Shown piece by piece: positions 1 through 8,724 of a stretch of DNA of 64,000 bases (its first letter is position 1; each line of letters starts with the position of its first letter). The stretch covers positions 228,841 to 292,840 of the forward strand of contig JAAZZG010000002.1 of the NCBI GenBank assembly GCA_014237715.1, in the 5' to 3' direction. The DNA is from Acidimicrobiales bacterium (GTDB taxonomy: Bacteria > Actinomycetota > Acidimicrobiia > Acidimicrobiales > MedAcidi-G1). The notes beneath the pieces were generated by a model. That model made no database searches. It was not told the origin of the DNA and was given only the letters and a program-made list of their open reading frames with translations. The translations under genes and the position numbers were made by a program.

Positions 1-300
1 GGGCGCCACGTCGAGCATGGCCAGCACGGCGGTCAGTCGAACCGGGTCCGAGGCCGCGTCGCGTACCTCGGCCAACAACACCGACTCGGGGACCTGATCG
101 CGCCACCATCCAGCGTGCTCGGTGAGACGCGCCGAAAGGGAGGCCATCGTGGCGGACGAGGCGATATCAGCCCCGTCGGTCGACCAGTCTCCCAACTGTC
201 CAGCCAGCGCCTCGCAGAGGTCGGCCAACTGCGTGAACTCGCTGGTCCCACCCTCGGTGGTGAGTGATGTCGGTCCCTCATGCAACGGTGCATCGGTCAC
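1..300 (-). CDS. Hypothetical protein, C-terminus cut by window edge
   Basis: A reading frame opens with GTG at 300 and stays open for 100 codons to the left window edge, so the C-terminus is missing. The start lies only 5 bases past the stop of the NAD synthetase gene, in the same direction, so the two are probably co-transcribed. The visible part is acidic and helix-prone, with a tryptophan pair (AGWWRDQVPESVLL) and no signal peptide or membrane segment. I do not recognise the family. Codon use (G/C in third positions) fits the neighbours and supports coding; the other frames here give Arg/Pro-rich shadow peptides. Confidence 0.6.
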   Translation of the reverse strand, partial: MTDAPLHEGPTSLTTEGGTSEFTQLADLCEALAGQLGDWSTDGADIASSATMASLSARLTEHAGWWRDQVPESVLLAEVRDAASDPVRLTAVLAMLDVAP

Positions 301-305
301 GGCAG

Positions 306-2033
306 TCACCCCCGGAAGTGGTTGACGATCGGCATGCGACGGTCGCGGCCGAACCCGCGTGTGGTCACCTTCGGACCGAGCGGCGTCTGGCGACGCTTGA
401 ACTCCGCTCCGTCCACGAGGCGGACCACCTGGTCCACCAGATCAGGATCGTGGCCCTCGGCCACCAGTTCGGCTCGGGTTCGATTGCCCTCCACGTAGGC
501 CTCCAGCAGCGGGTCCAGCACGTCGTATAGCGGAAGGCTCTGGTCGTCTGTCTGGTCGGGCCGTAGCTCGGCCGACGGGGGCTTGGTAAGGATGCGTTCG
601 GGAATGACCGGCTGTCCGTCTAGCCCCGGTTCCCCGGCATTGCGCCACCGACATAGGTCGTAAACCCTGGTCTTGTAGAGATCCCGGATCACCGCGTAGG
701 CCCCCGCCGTGTCGCCGTACAGCGTCGAGTAGCCGACCGCCGACTCGCTCTTGTTGCCGGTGGTCAGCACCATCCATCCGTGGGCATTGGACAGGCCCAT
801 CAGCAGCACGCCGCGGATACGGGCCTGCAGGTTCTCGTCGACGAGGCCGGTCGGGCCCCCCTCGATGGCCCTGGCCAACACGCCGGTCAGGGCCAAATGG
901 GCCTCTTCGATGGGAAGGACGTGGGCGTCGATTCCCTGAGAGGCGACCAGTGCCCGGGCGTCGTCCACCGAATGGTCGCTGGAGTACCGAGACGGCATGA
1001 GGACCGCGTGGACGTGGTCCGGGCCGAGGGCGTCGGCCGCGACGGTGGCTACCAACGCCGAGTCCACGCCGCCCGATAGGCCGAGACACACGTCGGTGAA
1101 GCCACTCTTGATGACATACCCGCGTGTGGCGGCCACCAGTGCCCCGTAGAGCTCGGCCGTCTCATCCAGTGGAGCCAGCGCGGGCACCACTAGACGGTCC
1201 GACCGTTCGACCGCCTCGGAAACCTCGATCACCGGCAGGGCGGTGCCCTGCGGGGGAACACGATCGTTCACGGGGTCGTCTCCACCTCTGGAGACATCCA
1301 CATCGACGATCACCACGGCCTCATCGAAACGCGGCGCCCGGGCCACGATTCGTCCCGACGGGTCAGCCACCATCGACCCGCCGTCGAACACCAACTGGTC
1401 CTGACCTCCGACCAGGTTCAGGTAGACCACCGGTCGTCCCGAGGAGGCAGCCGAGGCGGCCACCACCGACTCACGGGCCGCCTGCTTGCCCAGGTGGTAC
1501 GGCGATCCGTTCACCGTGGCGATGAGGTCGGCACCACCGGCCACCAGGCGTTCGACCGGGCCACCGGCCACCCACAGGTCCTCACAGATAGCTAGACCCA
1601 CCCGCACCCCGCCGATGCGGTGAAGCACCAGCGGAGCGGTGCCCGGCGCGAAGTCCCGTGCCTCGTCGAACACGTCGTAGGTGGGGAGGCACTCCTTGTG
1701 GTACGTCCCGATGATCCGGCCACCGTGGCAGACGGCCACCGCGTTGTGGGCCGGGCCGTCCGGCCCATCGGGCCCGACGTCAGCGAAGCCGACCACCAGG
1801 GTGCACGAACCGCTCGCCTCGGCCACCCGTTCGACAGCCTCACGGCTGCGGATCACGAAGCCGGGCTTGTGGACGAGGTCCTCGAGGGGATACCCGGTGA
1901 CCGTCATCTCCGGATAGAGCGCCAGGTCGCAGTCGGCCACCTCATCGAGGGTGGCCAGCACCCGGTCGACGTTGCCGTCCAGGTCGCCGACGACCGTGTC
2001 GATCTGCACCATCGCCAGCCGGACCCGGGTCAT
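306..2033 (-). CDS. nadE: Glutamine-dependent NAD+ synthetase
   Basis: Converts nicotinate adenine dinucleotide to NAD+ using ATP and ammonia released from glutamine; cytosolic. About 575 residues from an ATG at 2033; a longer upstream start is possible but adds only nine unconserved residues. The N-terminal half is a nitrilase-type glutaminase domain with the expected triad: Glu about 42 (YPEMTVTGYPLEDL), Lys about 113 (TYHKECLPTYDVFDE) and Cys about 150 (LAICEDLW). The C-terminal half is the synthetase domain with the PP-loop motif SGGVDSA at about 320-326 and the conserved TGNKSE segment. Length suits the two-domain family. It is followed closely by the partial gene at 1-300. Confidence 0.96.
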   Translation of the reverse strand: MTRVRLAMVQIDTVVGDLDGNVDRVLATLDEVADCDLALYPEMTVTGYPLEDLVHKPGFVIRSREAVERVAEASGSCTLVVGFADVGPDGPDGPAHNAVAVCHGGRIIGTYHKECLPTYDVFDEARDFAPGTAPLVLHRIGGVRVGLAICEDLWVAGGPVERLVAGGADLIATVNGSPYHLGKQAARESVVAASAASSGRPVVYLNLVGGQDQLVFDGGSMVADPSGRIVARAPRFDEAVVIVDVDVSRGGDDPVNDRVPPQGTALPVIEVSEAVERSDRLVVPALAPLDETAELYGALVAATRGYVIKSGFTDVCLGLSGGVDSALVATVAADALGPDHVHAVLMPSRYSSDHSVDDARALVASQGIDAHVLPIEEAHLALTGVLARAIEGGPTGLVDENLQARIRGVLLMGLSNAHGWMVLTTGNKSESAVGYSTLYGDTAGAYAVIRDLYKTRVYDLCRWRNAGEPGLDGQPVIPERILTKPPSAELRPDQTDDQSLPLYDVLDPLLEAYVEGNRTRAELVAEGHDPDLVDQVVRLVDGAEFKRRQTPLGPKVTTRGFGRDRRMPIVNHFRG

Positions 2034-2102
2034 GGTCCCAGCGTACCGACGGGCTTCCACCGCCCCAGCCGTGGAGGCGACGAAAGCCCGGGCGGGTTCC
2101 CG

Positions 2103-2714
2103 TCAGGAAGCCAGACGGTGCATCGACCGGTGGAGACCGGACGGGCCACCGCGACGGGTAGGGCTCTCGCCGTTAACCCGGGACGTGGCCCGCTCCTCGG
2201 CTCCGGCGAGAATCTCGTCGGCCCGGTCACGGTCCAGCTTCTCGTCGGCGACAGCCTGTTCGATTCGCTCGGACGCCGTAGCCACCAACTCAGCCACCAA
2301 CTCGTCAACCCGCTCGCCGGCCAGCTCGGCCAGCGTCGCGCCGTCACGCAGGGCCATACCGAGGTCTCTCCGATCCATGTCCAGGAAGTCGGCCACCTGG
2401 CTGGCGAAGTGGGCCCGTCGGTCCCGCTTCTGCTTCAGCTGGTCCTGGCCACCGGAGCGTTCGCCGTGGCCGAACTTTTCTCCGACCTTCTCACCCTCAT
2501 CCGGGCGATCAGCACCCCTGTGATCGGCGAACTGCTCGCGCATCTCGGTCATCCGTGCCGCCCGGTCCATCGGTGCGTCGGCCCAGGTATCCGCCGGGGT
2601 ATCCGCCGCCGAATGAGCACCGGCCGTACCGATCGGCGACAGCGTGGCCACCAGAACTGATCCCGCCATCAGCGACACCGCGGTAGCGATCACCCTGATC
2701 GTCATCTTCTTCAT
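2103..2714 (-). CDS. Secreted helical protein with signal peptide
   Basis: A 203-residue protein from ATG 2714, chosen because AGGAG lies 8 bases upstream and because it begins a clear signal peptide (MKKMTIR, then a hydrophobic stretch ending near Ala-His-Ser about residue 30). After an acidic, Asp/Arg-rich linker, the second half is a charged helical segment (FASQVADFLDMDRRDLGMAL...ELAGERVDELVAEL) that resembles small secreted DUF2680/YckD-like proteins; that resemblance is only a suggestion. No cysteines or enzyme motif are seen. It stands alone between nadE and the terminator behind glnII. Confidence 0.7.
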   Translation of the reverse strand: MKKMTIRVIATAVSLMAGSVLVATLSPIGTAGAHSAADTPADTWADAPMDRAARMTEMREQFADHRGADRPDEGEKVGEKFGHGERSGGQDQLKQKRDRRAHFASQVADFLDMDRRDLGMALRDGATLAELAGERVDELVAELVATASERIEQAVADEKLDRDRADEILAGAEERATSRVNGESPTRRGGPSGLHRSMHRLAS

Positions 2715-2873
2715 CGCCTGCTCCTGTTCTCCCAGTCCTCGATGTACCGGGCTCCGTGGCCACCGTCGGTCGGCGGCATGGAGGCAACGATGCAAGGGCC
2801 AGATGAGGAGACGATGAAGGCCAACAGAGGGCCTGATAAAGAAAAACCGCCGAAAACATCTGTCAAAAAGGCC

Positions 2874-2904
2874 GATGCCCCCGGGCGTGGAACCCGGGGG
2901 CATC
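2874..2904 (-). terminator. Rho-independent terminator behind glnII
   Basis: A perfect 12-bp stem (gatgcccccggg at 2874-2885, its complement at 2893-2904) with a 7-base loop. Read on the minus strand it is followed by GGCCTTTTTGACAG, giving a T-tract, so it terminates the glnII transcript that ends at 2944. Confidence 0.88.
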
Positions 2905-2943
2905 GAACGGCGGCCGGCAGAACCGGTCGAACGTTTGGACCGG

Positions 2944-3957
2944 TCAGCCGGCGAGGGCCTCACAACAGGTGTTGGTGATCAGACGGGTGACCACGTACGG
3001 ATCCATGTTGGCGTTAGGGCGACGATCCTCGATGTAACCCTTCTGGTCGAGATTGACCTGCCACGGGATGCGGACCGATGCACCGCGGTCCGACACGCCA
3101 TAACTGAACTGGTCGAAGCGTTGTGTCTCGTGCGCACCGGTGAGGCGCTCCTCGGAACCCAGGCCATAACCAGCGATGTGCTCCGCCGGCTTACCCTCGG
3201 CGCCCAGCGACTCGCACGCCGTGATGATGGCGTCGTAGCCCTCGCGCATTGCGTTGGTGGAGAAGTTGGTGTGCGCACCGGCACCGTTCCAGTCGCCCTT
3301 GATGGGCTTGGCGGCCACCGAGGCGTCCACTTGGAAGTCCTCGGCCACCCGGTACAGCAGGTAGCGGGCCATCCAGAGTTGATCGGCCACGGCCACGGTG
3401 TCGACCGGGCCGACTTGGAACTCCCACTGGCCGAGCATGACCTCGGCGTTGGTGCCCGAGATGGCCAGGCCGGCGTCCATGCAGGCCTTGGTATGCGCTT
3501 CGACGATGTCGCGGCCGGCGACCTCGATGGCGCCCACGCCACAGTAGTAGGGGCCCTGCGGCGCTGGGTAGCCCTCAACAGGCCAACCCAGCGGACGGCC
3601 CTCCTGGAAGAAGGTGTACTCCTGCTCGATGCCGAAGATCGGCTCCTGGTCGGCGTACTTCTCGAGTGCCTCCACACAGGCAGCCCGCGTGTTGGTGGGG
3701 TGCGGGGTCATGTTCCCGTCGGGGAGGCAGACGTCGCACAGCACGAGGATGTCGTCACCGCCACGGATCGGGTCCGGGCACGAGAACACGGGCCGCAGTA
3801 CACAGTCCGAGTTATCGCCGGGGGCCTGATTGGTGCTCGAACCGTCGAAACCCCAGATGGGGAGGTCCTGCGGGTCCTCGATGATTTTGGTCTTCGAACG
3901 AACGTAGGGAAGCGGCTCGGTGCCGTCGATCCAGATGTACTCAGCCCTGATGGCCAT
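2944..3957 (-). CDS. glnII: Glutamine synthetase type II
   Basis: ATP-dependent condensation of glutamate and ammonia. 337 residues from ATG 3957, which has AGGAG about 8 bases upstream (GATCAGGAGATCACCATG). Length and sequence fit the short eukaryote-like GSII family rather than the about 470-residue GSI family: N-terminal beta-grasp with WGFDGSSTNQAPGDNSD, the catalytic Glu-containing GIEQEYTFF at about 110-118, and the metal/ATP loop NGAGAHTNFST at about 225-235, then the C-terminal RRPNANMDPY. GSII enzymes are not adenylylated. It is divergent from glnA (4145) across a region carrying GlnR-type repeats, and a strong terminator follows at 2874-2904. Confidence 0.96.
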   Translation of the reverse strand: MAIRAEYIWIDGTEPLPYVRSKTKIIEDPQDLPIWGFDGSSTNQAPGDNSDCVLRPVFSCPDPIRGGDDILVLCDVCLPDGNMTPHPTNTRAACVEALEKYADQEPIFGIEQEYTFFQEGRPLGWPVEGYPAPQGPYYCGVGAIEVAGRDIVEAHTKACMDAGLAISGTNAEVMLGQWEFQVGPVDTVAVADQLWMARYLLYRVAEDFQVDASVAAKPIKGDWNGAGAHTNFSTNAMREGYDAIITACESLGAEGKPAEHIAGYGLGSEERLTGAHETQRFDQFSYGVSDRGASVRIPWQVNLDQKGYIEDRRPNANMDPYVVTRLITNTCCEALAG

Positions 3958-4007
3958 GGTGATCTCCTGATCCTTGGGTCGGTCGGTCGGCCGCGTTGCC
4001 GGACACG

Positions 4008-4066
4008 TGAAACCTACGGGTGGAGTGGTTTCATGACTGTTTTCTAACTGTGAACGCCATGTGAAC
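4008..4066. promoter_or_regulatory. Divergent glnII/glnA control region, GlnR-type sites
   Basis: Between the two glutamine synthetase genes lie an inverted pair TGAAAC (4008-4013) and GTTTCA (4028-4033), then GTTTC-6 nt-GTTTT at 4028-4043, and a direct repeat GTGAAC (4050-4055) and GTGAAC (4061-4066) with 11-base periodicity. OmpR-family regulators such as actinobacterial GlnR bind half-sites of the kind gTnAC/GaAAC about 11 bases apart, so these fit loosely. Together with the GlnR-like gene at 5615 this is a good candidate operator, but no binding is shown. Confidence 0.5.
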
Positions 4067-4144
4067 GACGCGCTCTGGAACTGGCACTCCCGGCTCCGAC
4101 GGACCCATGCTGGGCCCATGGACACGGAGCAAGTTGGTGAAGAC

Positions 4145-5503
4145 ATGGACGGCGGGCCGGATCGCGAACACCGCCAACGCGATCAGCAGGCCTACGTCCT
4201 CCGCACGGTCGAGGAACGCGGCGTACGCCTGATCCGACTCTGGTTCACTGACGTCCTCGGCCGTCACAAGTCGGTGGCCATCTCCCCGGCCGAGCTGGAG
4301 ACGGTGCTCGACGAGGGCCTGCAGTTCGACGGCTCGGCCATCGACGGCTTCAGCCGCGTCCAGGAGAGCGACGTGCTGGCCCGGCCAGACCCGTCCACCT
4401 TCGAACTCCTTCCGTGGGCCGACCCGGCCGAACCGTCGGGGACAATCTTCTGTGACATCACCAACCTCGACGGGACCTCGTTCGAAGGCGATCCACGCCA
4501 GGTGCTGCGTCGCAACGTGGATCGGGCCCGGGCCGCCGGCTTCGAGATGTTCTGTGCGCCGGAGGTCGAGTTCTTCTACTTCGCTGATTCGGGGCCCGAC
4601 CCCCAGCCGCTCGACCGGGCGTCGTACTTCGACCTGACCACCACCGACGTGGCATCGGACCTCCGCAAGCAGACCCTTCACATGCTCGAGGCCCTGTCCA
4701 TCCCGGTGGAGTACTCCTTCCACGAGGACGGCCCCAGCCAGCACGAGATCGACCTCCAGTACACCGAGGCCCTATCCATGGCCGACTCGATCATGACGCT
4801 GCGTCTCGCCGTGAAGAAGATCGCCATGGACCGCGGGGTGTACGCCACGTTCATGCCCAAGCCCCTCAACGGCGTACAGGGCTCGGGCATGCATACCCAC
4901 TTGTCGTTGTTCCAGAATGGGCGGAACGCCTTCCACGACCCCGACGCGACGGACGGACTGTCGGCCACCGCGAGGTCGTTCATCGCCGGTCTACTGCACC
5001 ACGCCCGGGAGATCACCGCGGTCACCAACCAGTTGGTCAACTCCTACAAGCGGATCAACGAAGGCTACGAGGCGCCGCGCTATGTCTCATGGGCACGTAA
5101 TAACCGGTCGGCGCTCGTCCGGGTTCCCATTCCCAAGCCGGGGAAGGTGGATTCGACCCGGATCGAATACCGGGCGTTGGATCCGGCGTGCAACCCGTAC
5201 CTTGCCTTCTCGGTACTACTGGCCGCCGGCCTCCGGGGCATCGAGGACGACCTGGAGTTGTCCCCCGAAGCAGCGGTGAACCTCTATGACCTGAGCCGTG
5301 ACGAGCAGCGCGAAATTGGCGTGGACAGCCTCCCGGACAACCTGAACGAGGCGCTGGACGAGATGGAGGCCTCTGAGTTGGTGCGCGAAGCCCTCGGCGA
5401 CCACATCTTCGAGTGGTTCCTGCGAAACAAGCGGGCCGAGTGGAACGAGTACCAGCGGCAGGTCACGCCGTTCGAACTCGACACGTACCTCCCCAACTGG
5501 TGA
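4145..5503 (+). CDS. glnA: Glutamine synthetase type I
   Basis: Dodecameric-type glutamine synthetase, here 452 residues from ATG 4145. An in-frame ATG at 4118 would add nine residues; 4145 matches the usual N-terminus just ahead of the conserved YVLRTVEERGVRLIRLWF. Beta-grasp motif DGSAIDGFSRVQESD, catalytic-site APEVEFFYF, GVQGSGMHTHLSLF and the ATP-loop region NRSALVRVPIP are all present. A tyrosine occurs in NLYDLSRDE, the position adenylylated in some GSI-beta enzymes; whether it is modified here cannot be told. It is divergent from glnII and followed, in the same direction, by a GlnR-like regulator. Confidence 0.94.
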   Translation: MDGGPDREHRQRDQQAYVLRTVEERGVRLIRLWFTDVLGRHKSVAISPAELETVLDEGLQFDGSAIDGFSRVQESDVLARPDPSTFELLPWADPAEPSGTIFCDITNLDGTSFEGDPRQVLRRNVDRARAAGFEMFCAPEVEFFYFADSGPDPQPLDRASYFDLTTTDVASDLRKQTLHMLEALSIPVEYSFHEDGPSQHEIDLQYTEALSMADSIMTLRLAVKKIAMDRGVYATFMPKPLNGVQGSGMHTHLSLFQNGRNAFHDPDATDGLSATARSFIAGLLHHAREITAVTNQLVNSYKRINEGYEAPRYVSWARNNRSALVRVPIPKPGKVDSTRIEYRALDPACNPYLAFSVLLAAGLRGIEDDLELSPEAAVNLYDLSRDEQREIGVDSLPDNLNEALDEMEASELVREALGDHIFEWFLRNKRAEWNEYQRQVTPFELDTYLPNW

Positions 5504-5614
5504 GTCCGAAAGCGAGGCCCCTCTGGAGGCCTGCCTGAATCCCGGAGAGGCACGGATGGAGTCGAACAGGCAGACTGGGAGCGCTGGACACCGTCGGTGA
5601 CCCGCAGAACCACC

Positions 5615-6295
5615 ATGGATCCTCTCCTCGTCTTCCCAAATCCTCCACCGCCGGAACTGGCCCAATGCCTGGATCTGGATGGCTGGTCCTGGAAAGCCGT
5701 TGCTAATGCCGACGCCGCCATGGCCGAGGAACCCGACGAGGGTTGGTCAGGTGCGGTCGTGGTGGCTGACACCGACCCCGAAGGGGCGTTCGCACTGTGT
5801 CGGCGCCTCCGCAAGGTGGAGATGCCCCTGCAGCCGCTGCTGGTCCTAGTGGGAGGTGGCCAGCTCGACGCCCTCGAACTTCGCGACGATCTCTTCGACG
5901 ACTTCTGCCTGACCCCGTTGCGTCCTGCTGAACTGCGGGCCCGGATTGAGCACCTGTTCTCGCGGACTGGCCGTGGCACCCGCCCGGAGTTGGTGGAGTA
6001 CGGGCCACTCGCCCTGAACCTCGAGACCTACCAGGCCGCCATCGACGGCGAGCCGCTCGACCTCACCTACATGGAATACGAGCTACTCAAGTTTCTGGCC
6101 GCCCACCCCGGCAAGGTGTTCACCCGCGAGACCCTATTGAGCCGGGTCTGGGGCTACGACTACTACGGCGGTGCCCGAACCGTCGACGTCCACATCCGGC
6201 GGCTCCGGGCCAAGCTCGGCGAGGAACACGCCAACCTGATCCACACCGTGCGATCGGTGGGCTACCGGTTCGGCCAGTCCCGCTGGGGCATCTGA
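5615..6295 (+). CDS. GlnR-like orphan OmpR-family regulator
   Basis: DNA-binding regulator of about 226 residues from ATG 5615; a GTG at 5597 is an alternative. The C-terminal half is a typical OmpR/PhoB winged helix (LTYMEYELLKFLAAHPGKVF, WGYDYYGGARTVDVHIRRL, TVRSVGYRF). The N-terminal receiver-like half is degenerate: the usual acidic pocket and the Asp followed by a proline turn are not evident, as in actinobacterial GlnR, which works without phosphorylation by a partner kinase. No kinase gene is adjacent. Lying directly behind glnA, it is most likely the nitrogen regulator of the glnII/glnA pair; the GlnR assignment is inferred from the winged helix and location. Confidence 0.83.
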   Translation: MDPLLVFPNPPPPELAQCLDLDGWSWKAVANADAAMAEEPDEGWSGAVVVADTDPEGAFALCRRLRKVEMPLQPLLVLVGGGQLDALELRDDLFDDFCLTPLRPAELRARIEHLFSRTGRGTRPELVEYGPLALNLETYQAAIDGEPLDLTYMEYELLKFLAAHPGKVFTRETLLSRVWGYDYYGGARTVDVHIRRLRAKLGEEHANLIHTVRSVGYRFGQSRWGI

Positions 6296-6325
6296 CCCCA
6301 GTACACGCGGCCAACCCTCTGGCCG

Positions 6326-6511
6326 TTAGCCAGCGGGCCCCGCCCAAGGATCGATCTCGCTCAGTTCGAGCAGTTCCGAACCCTCATGGGTGGTGTCAAC
6401 GTCCTTCTTGAGCACGCCACCCAGCAGAACGGCAGCCAACGCGCCGGTCATCAGGATGCCGACCGGCATCACCACGACAAGCAGAAGGATCATCAGGACG
6501 GCGCCGATCAT
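6326..6511 (-). CDS. Small membrane protein
   Basis: 61 residues from ATG 6511. The first 40 residues are one or two hydrophobic helices (MIGAVLMILLLVVVMPVGIL, then MTGALAAVLLGGVL) followed by a short acidic cytosolic-type tail ending in ELSEIDPWAGPAG. Such single or hairpin membrane proteins with a conserved acidic tail are common and mostly unnamed in actinobacteria. It is convergent with the GlnR-like gene and sits 68 bases downstream of the RidA gene, in the same direction, so it may be co-transcribed with it. Function unknown. Confidence 0.6.
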   Translation of the reverse strand: MIGAVLMILLLVVVMPVGILMTGALAAVLLGGVLKKDVDTTHEGSELLELSEIDPWAGPAG

Positions 6512-6579
6512 GGCCGCAGTCTGCCATCTCGGACCGTGGCCGGCGCACTCCCGCGCCGTCGACCGCGACGGCCAACGGT

Positions 6580-6954
6580 TCAGCCGACGTGGACGATGGC
6601 CTCCACCTCGAAGATGGCGCCCAGGGGTAGGGCGGCCACGGCCACGCACGAACGAGCCGGACGGCTGTCACCGAACGCCTCGCAGTAGATCTCGTTCATC
6701 GCCGCGAAGTTGCCCATGTCGGTAAGGAACACCGTGGTCTTGACCACCTGATCGAGCCTCGCCCCGTTTGCCTCCACCTGAGCCCGCAGGTTGGCCAACG
6801 CCTGGGTGGCCTGGGCTTCAAGACTGTCCCCGGCGAGGCTGCCGGCGACCGGACCATCAACAGTGCTGCCATCGACGATTCCGACCTGCCCACTGACGAA
6901 CAGCAGATCGCCGGCGCGGACGACGGGGGTGTAGGGGCCAGCGGTGTTGCTCAT
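6580..6954 (-). CDS. RidA family enamine/imine deaminase
   Basis: 124 residues, the standard RidA (YjgF/YER057c/UK114) length, from ATG 6954 with GGAG upstream. Expected function: hydrolysis of reactive 2-aminoacrylate-type enamines made by PLP enzymes. Family features seen are the N-terminal GPYTPVVRAGDLLFVSGQVG, the central QATQALANLRAQVEANGA, VVKTTVFLTDMGNFAAMNEIY, and the C-terminal PARSCVAVAALPLGAIFEVEAI, with the conserved arginine in PARSCV that binds the carboxylate. It lies upstream of the small membrane protein and downstream of a molybdenum-hydroxylase-like gene transcribed in the same direction. Confidence 0.92.
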   Translation of the reverse strand: MSNTAGPYTPVVRAGDLLFVSGQVGIVDGSTVDGPVAGSLAGDSLEAQATQALANLRAQVEANGARLDQVVKTTVFLTDMGNFAAMNEIYCEAFGDSRPARSCVAVAALPLGAIFEVEAIVHVG

Positions 6955-7043
6955 CGAAGGACTCCGTTGCTCGGGGACTGGGCTGCTCGAAAAGGACAGA
7001 ATTTGTGGTTGGGGTCTGGATCCTTCCACAACCCGACGGGTGG

Positions 7044-8699
7044 CTAGCCGGTCGGCAGGTCCGGAGGGCACCCCCTATGACACCACGTCGCAGCGGCCAC
7101 CGCGGCGAACACGGCATCCGATCCGTTGATCGGCGTACCGTCGTCGGGCAGCACCTCGACGACGACCGGCGGGGTCTCCGTCGCCCGGACGATGCCGAAA
7201 GATCGGATGGTCAGGTCGTGGACAACACCATCACCATCGACCGACAGGCCCTCCGAGGTGATCCAGCTCCACGCCATGTGGGCCGCACCGATGCAGTAGG
7301 ACCGGAGCACTACCTCATCGAGCGGGTCGCCACACCGGACGACGACCCGGATGCCGTCGTCGTCGACAGTCGCCGCGGCTTCGGCACCTGCGGGTGACAC
7401 CACGGGTTGGCCGGGCGTCATCGCTCCGGCACCGGTGAGTAGAACCACGGCCTCAGCCCAGCCGGCAGCCCGCACGTTGGGGCTGGTCGGTGGCCCGACC
7501 ACGTCAACCTCGACGACATCCAGACCGGGTGCCACGGCAGCCACCGCCTCGACGATCCCCGAGGTGCGAACCACCCGGAGGATGCCGGTTCCATCCACCA
7601 AGGCCCCGCCGGCCACCGGGGGACGCTTGGGACCGAACCGAACGGTGTCCTCCCGCGACGGGGCGACTAGGACGGTTGAACCATGGGCGGCGGCCAGAAC
7701 CCGGGCCACCGCGGGCAGTGGAGAATCAACCTTGGCCCCGAAGGCCCCGCCGTTGGCCAAGGGCCCGACCGGCTCGCTTCCGGGCATGCACCAGGCAGCA
7801 TCGGTCTCTAGCGGAGCCGGTTCGACCCACGCGGTTCGCAGGACACTGGCCCAATTGCCGGCGGGGGCCTCCAACGGCGGCACGACGTCGGCCGTGGTCC
7901 GACGGCCCTGGACCTTGCCCGCTTCCCGGCGGGCGGCGGCCAGCGTGTCGGCGACCACCCAGGAGCCGGGATCGTCGACCGGTCCGTCACCGGGCACGGC
8001 GACCAGAGCCTCGACCGGGGCGGTGTCGGTCGCGAACCCACCACGACCGAGCGCCACCTCGGGGCCCACCTTCTGAGGACTACGTCCCTCAAGGGTGGCC
8101 CGACGGGCTGAAGCGTCCCGGTCGACGGGTTCGCCGGACGAGATGGCAGACAACGTCCGGATGCCAACGCCGACCTCCCAGGCGTCGAGCACGGTCTGCC
8201 AGCCGGTACAGCGACAGAGATGGGCGTGCAGGGCGCGGGCTGCACGGTCGCGGTCCGGCGGAGCCTGATCGCTCAGGGCCCGATTACCCAGAGAATGGTC
8301 GCTCGGCAAGTCATCGGGAACCGAGCCCTCCAGTCCGGCGAAACGCATGATGATGCCCGGCGTGCAGAATCCGCACTGGCTGCCACCGGTAGCGCAGAAG
8401 GCGTCAGCCCACCGTTCACCGTCGCCCTCGGGTAGACCGTCCAGCGTGGTAATCGACCGTCCGGCGACGCGTCGCAACGGGGTCACGCATGACACCCTGG
8501 GCTGACCGTCGACCAACACGGTGCAACAGCCACACTGGCCTTGGGGGCTGCACCCGTCCTTGACCGACCGATTGCCGACCGGACCCCGAAGTGCATCGAG
8601 CAGCGTCTGGCCGTCGTCGGTCACCTCGACCGGTTGACCGTCGACGGTCAGACGCACCGCTCCCCGGTCCAATGGGTCCTCCGGGGTGGGCGTGTCCAT
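7044..8699 (-). CDS. Fused [2Fe-2S] and compact xanthine-dehydrogenase-like protein
   Basis: 551 residues from ATG 8699. Residues 15-175 form a complete CoxS/XdhC-type small subunit: plant-type [2Fe-2S] cysteines C50, C56, C59, C71 and the second cluster C109/C112 (QCGFCTPG) and C162/C164 (LCRCTGW). The rest (about 200-551) reads as a shortened molybdenum-binding large subunit: VEPAPLETDAAWC (family MEPHxxxA), NGGAFGAKVDSP at 316-327 (family GGGFGGK), SPNVRAAGWAEAV (family YRGxGxPEA), and a C-terminal IGAAHMAWSWITSEGL. Normal large subunits are about 750 residues. The family GxGE catalytic glutamate region appears as INGSDA, so catalytic competence is doubtful. One gene thus joins two subunits normally encoded separately. 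No separate FAD subunit is next to it. Confidence 0.75.
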   Translation of the reverse strand: MDTPTPEDPLDRGAVRLTVDGQPVEVTDDGQTLLDALRGPVGNRSVKDGCSPQGQCGCCTVLVDGQPRVSCVTPLRRVAGRSITTLDGLPEGDGERWADAFCATGGSQCGFCTPGIIMRFAGLEGSVPDDLPSDHSLGNRALSDQAPPDRDRAARALHAHLCRCTGWQTVLDAWEVGVGIRTLSAISSGEPVDRDASARRATLEGRSPQKVGPEVALGRGGFATDTAPVEALVAVPGDGPVDDPGSWVVADTLAAARREAGKVQGRRTTADVVPPLEAPAGNWASVLRTAWVEPAPLETDAAWCMPGSEPVGPLANGGAFGAKVDSPLPAVARVLAAAHGSTVLVAPSREDTVRFGPKRPPVAGGALVDGTGILRVVRTSGIVEAVAAVAPGLDVVEVDVVGPPTSPNVRAAGWAEAVVLLTGAGAMTPGQPVVSPAGAEAAATVDDDGIRVVVRCGDPLDEVVLRSYCIGAAHMAWSWITSEGLSVDGDGVVHDLTIRSFGIVRATETPPVVVEVLPDDGTPINGSDAVFAAVAAATWCHRGCPPDLPTG

Positions 8700-8724
8700 C
8701 CGAGGAGTGTGCCCGGTCACCACG

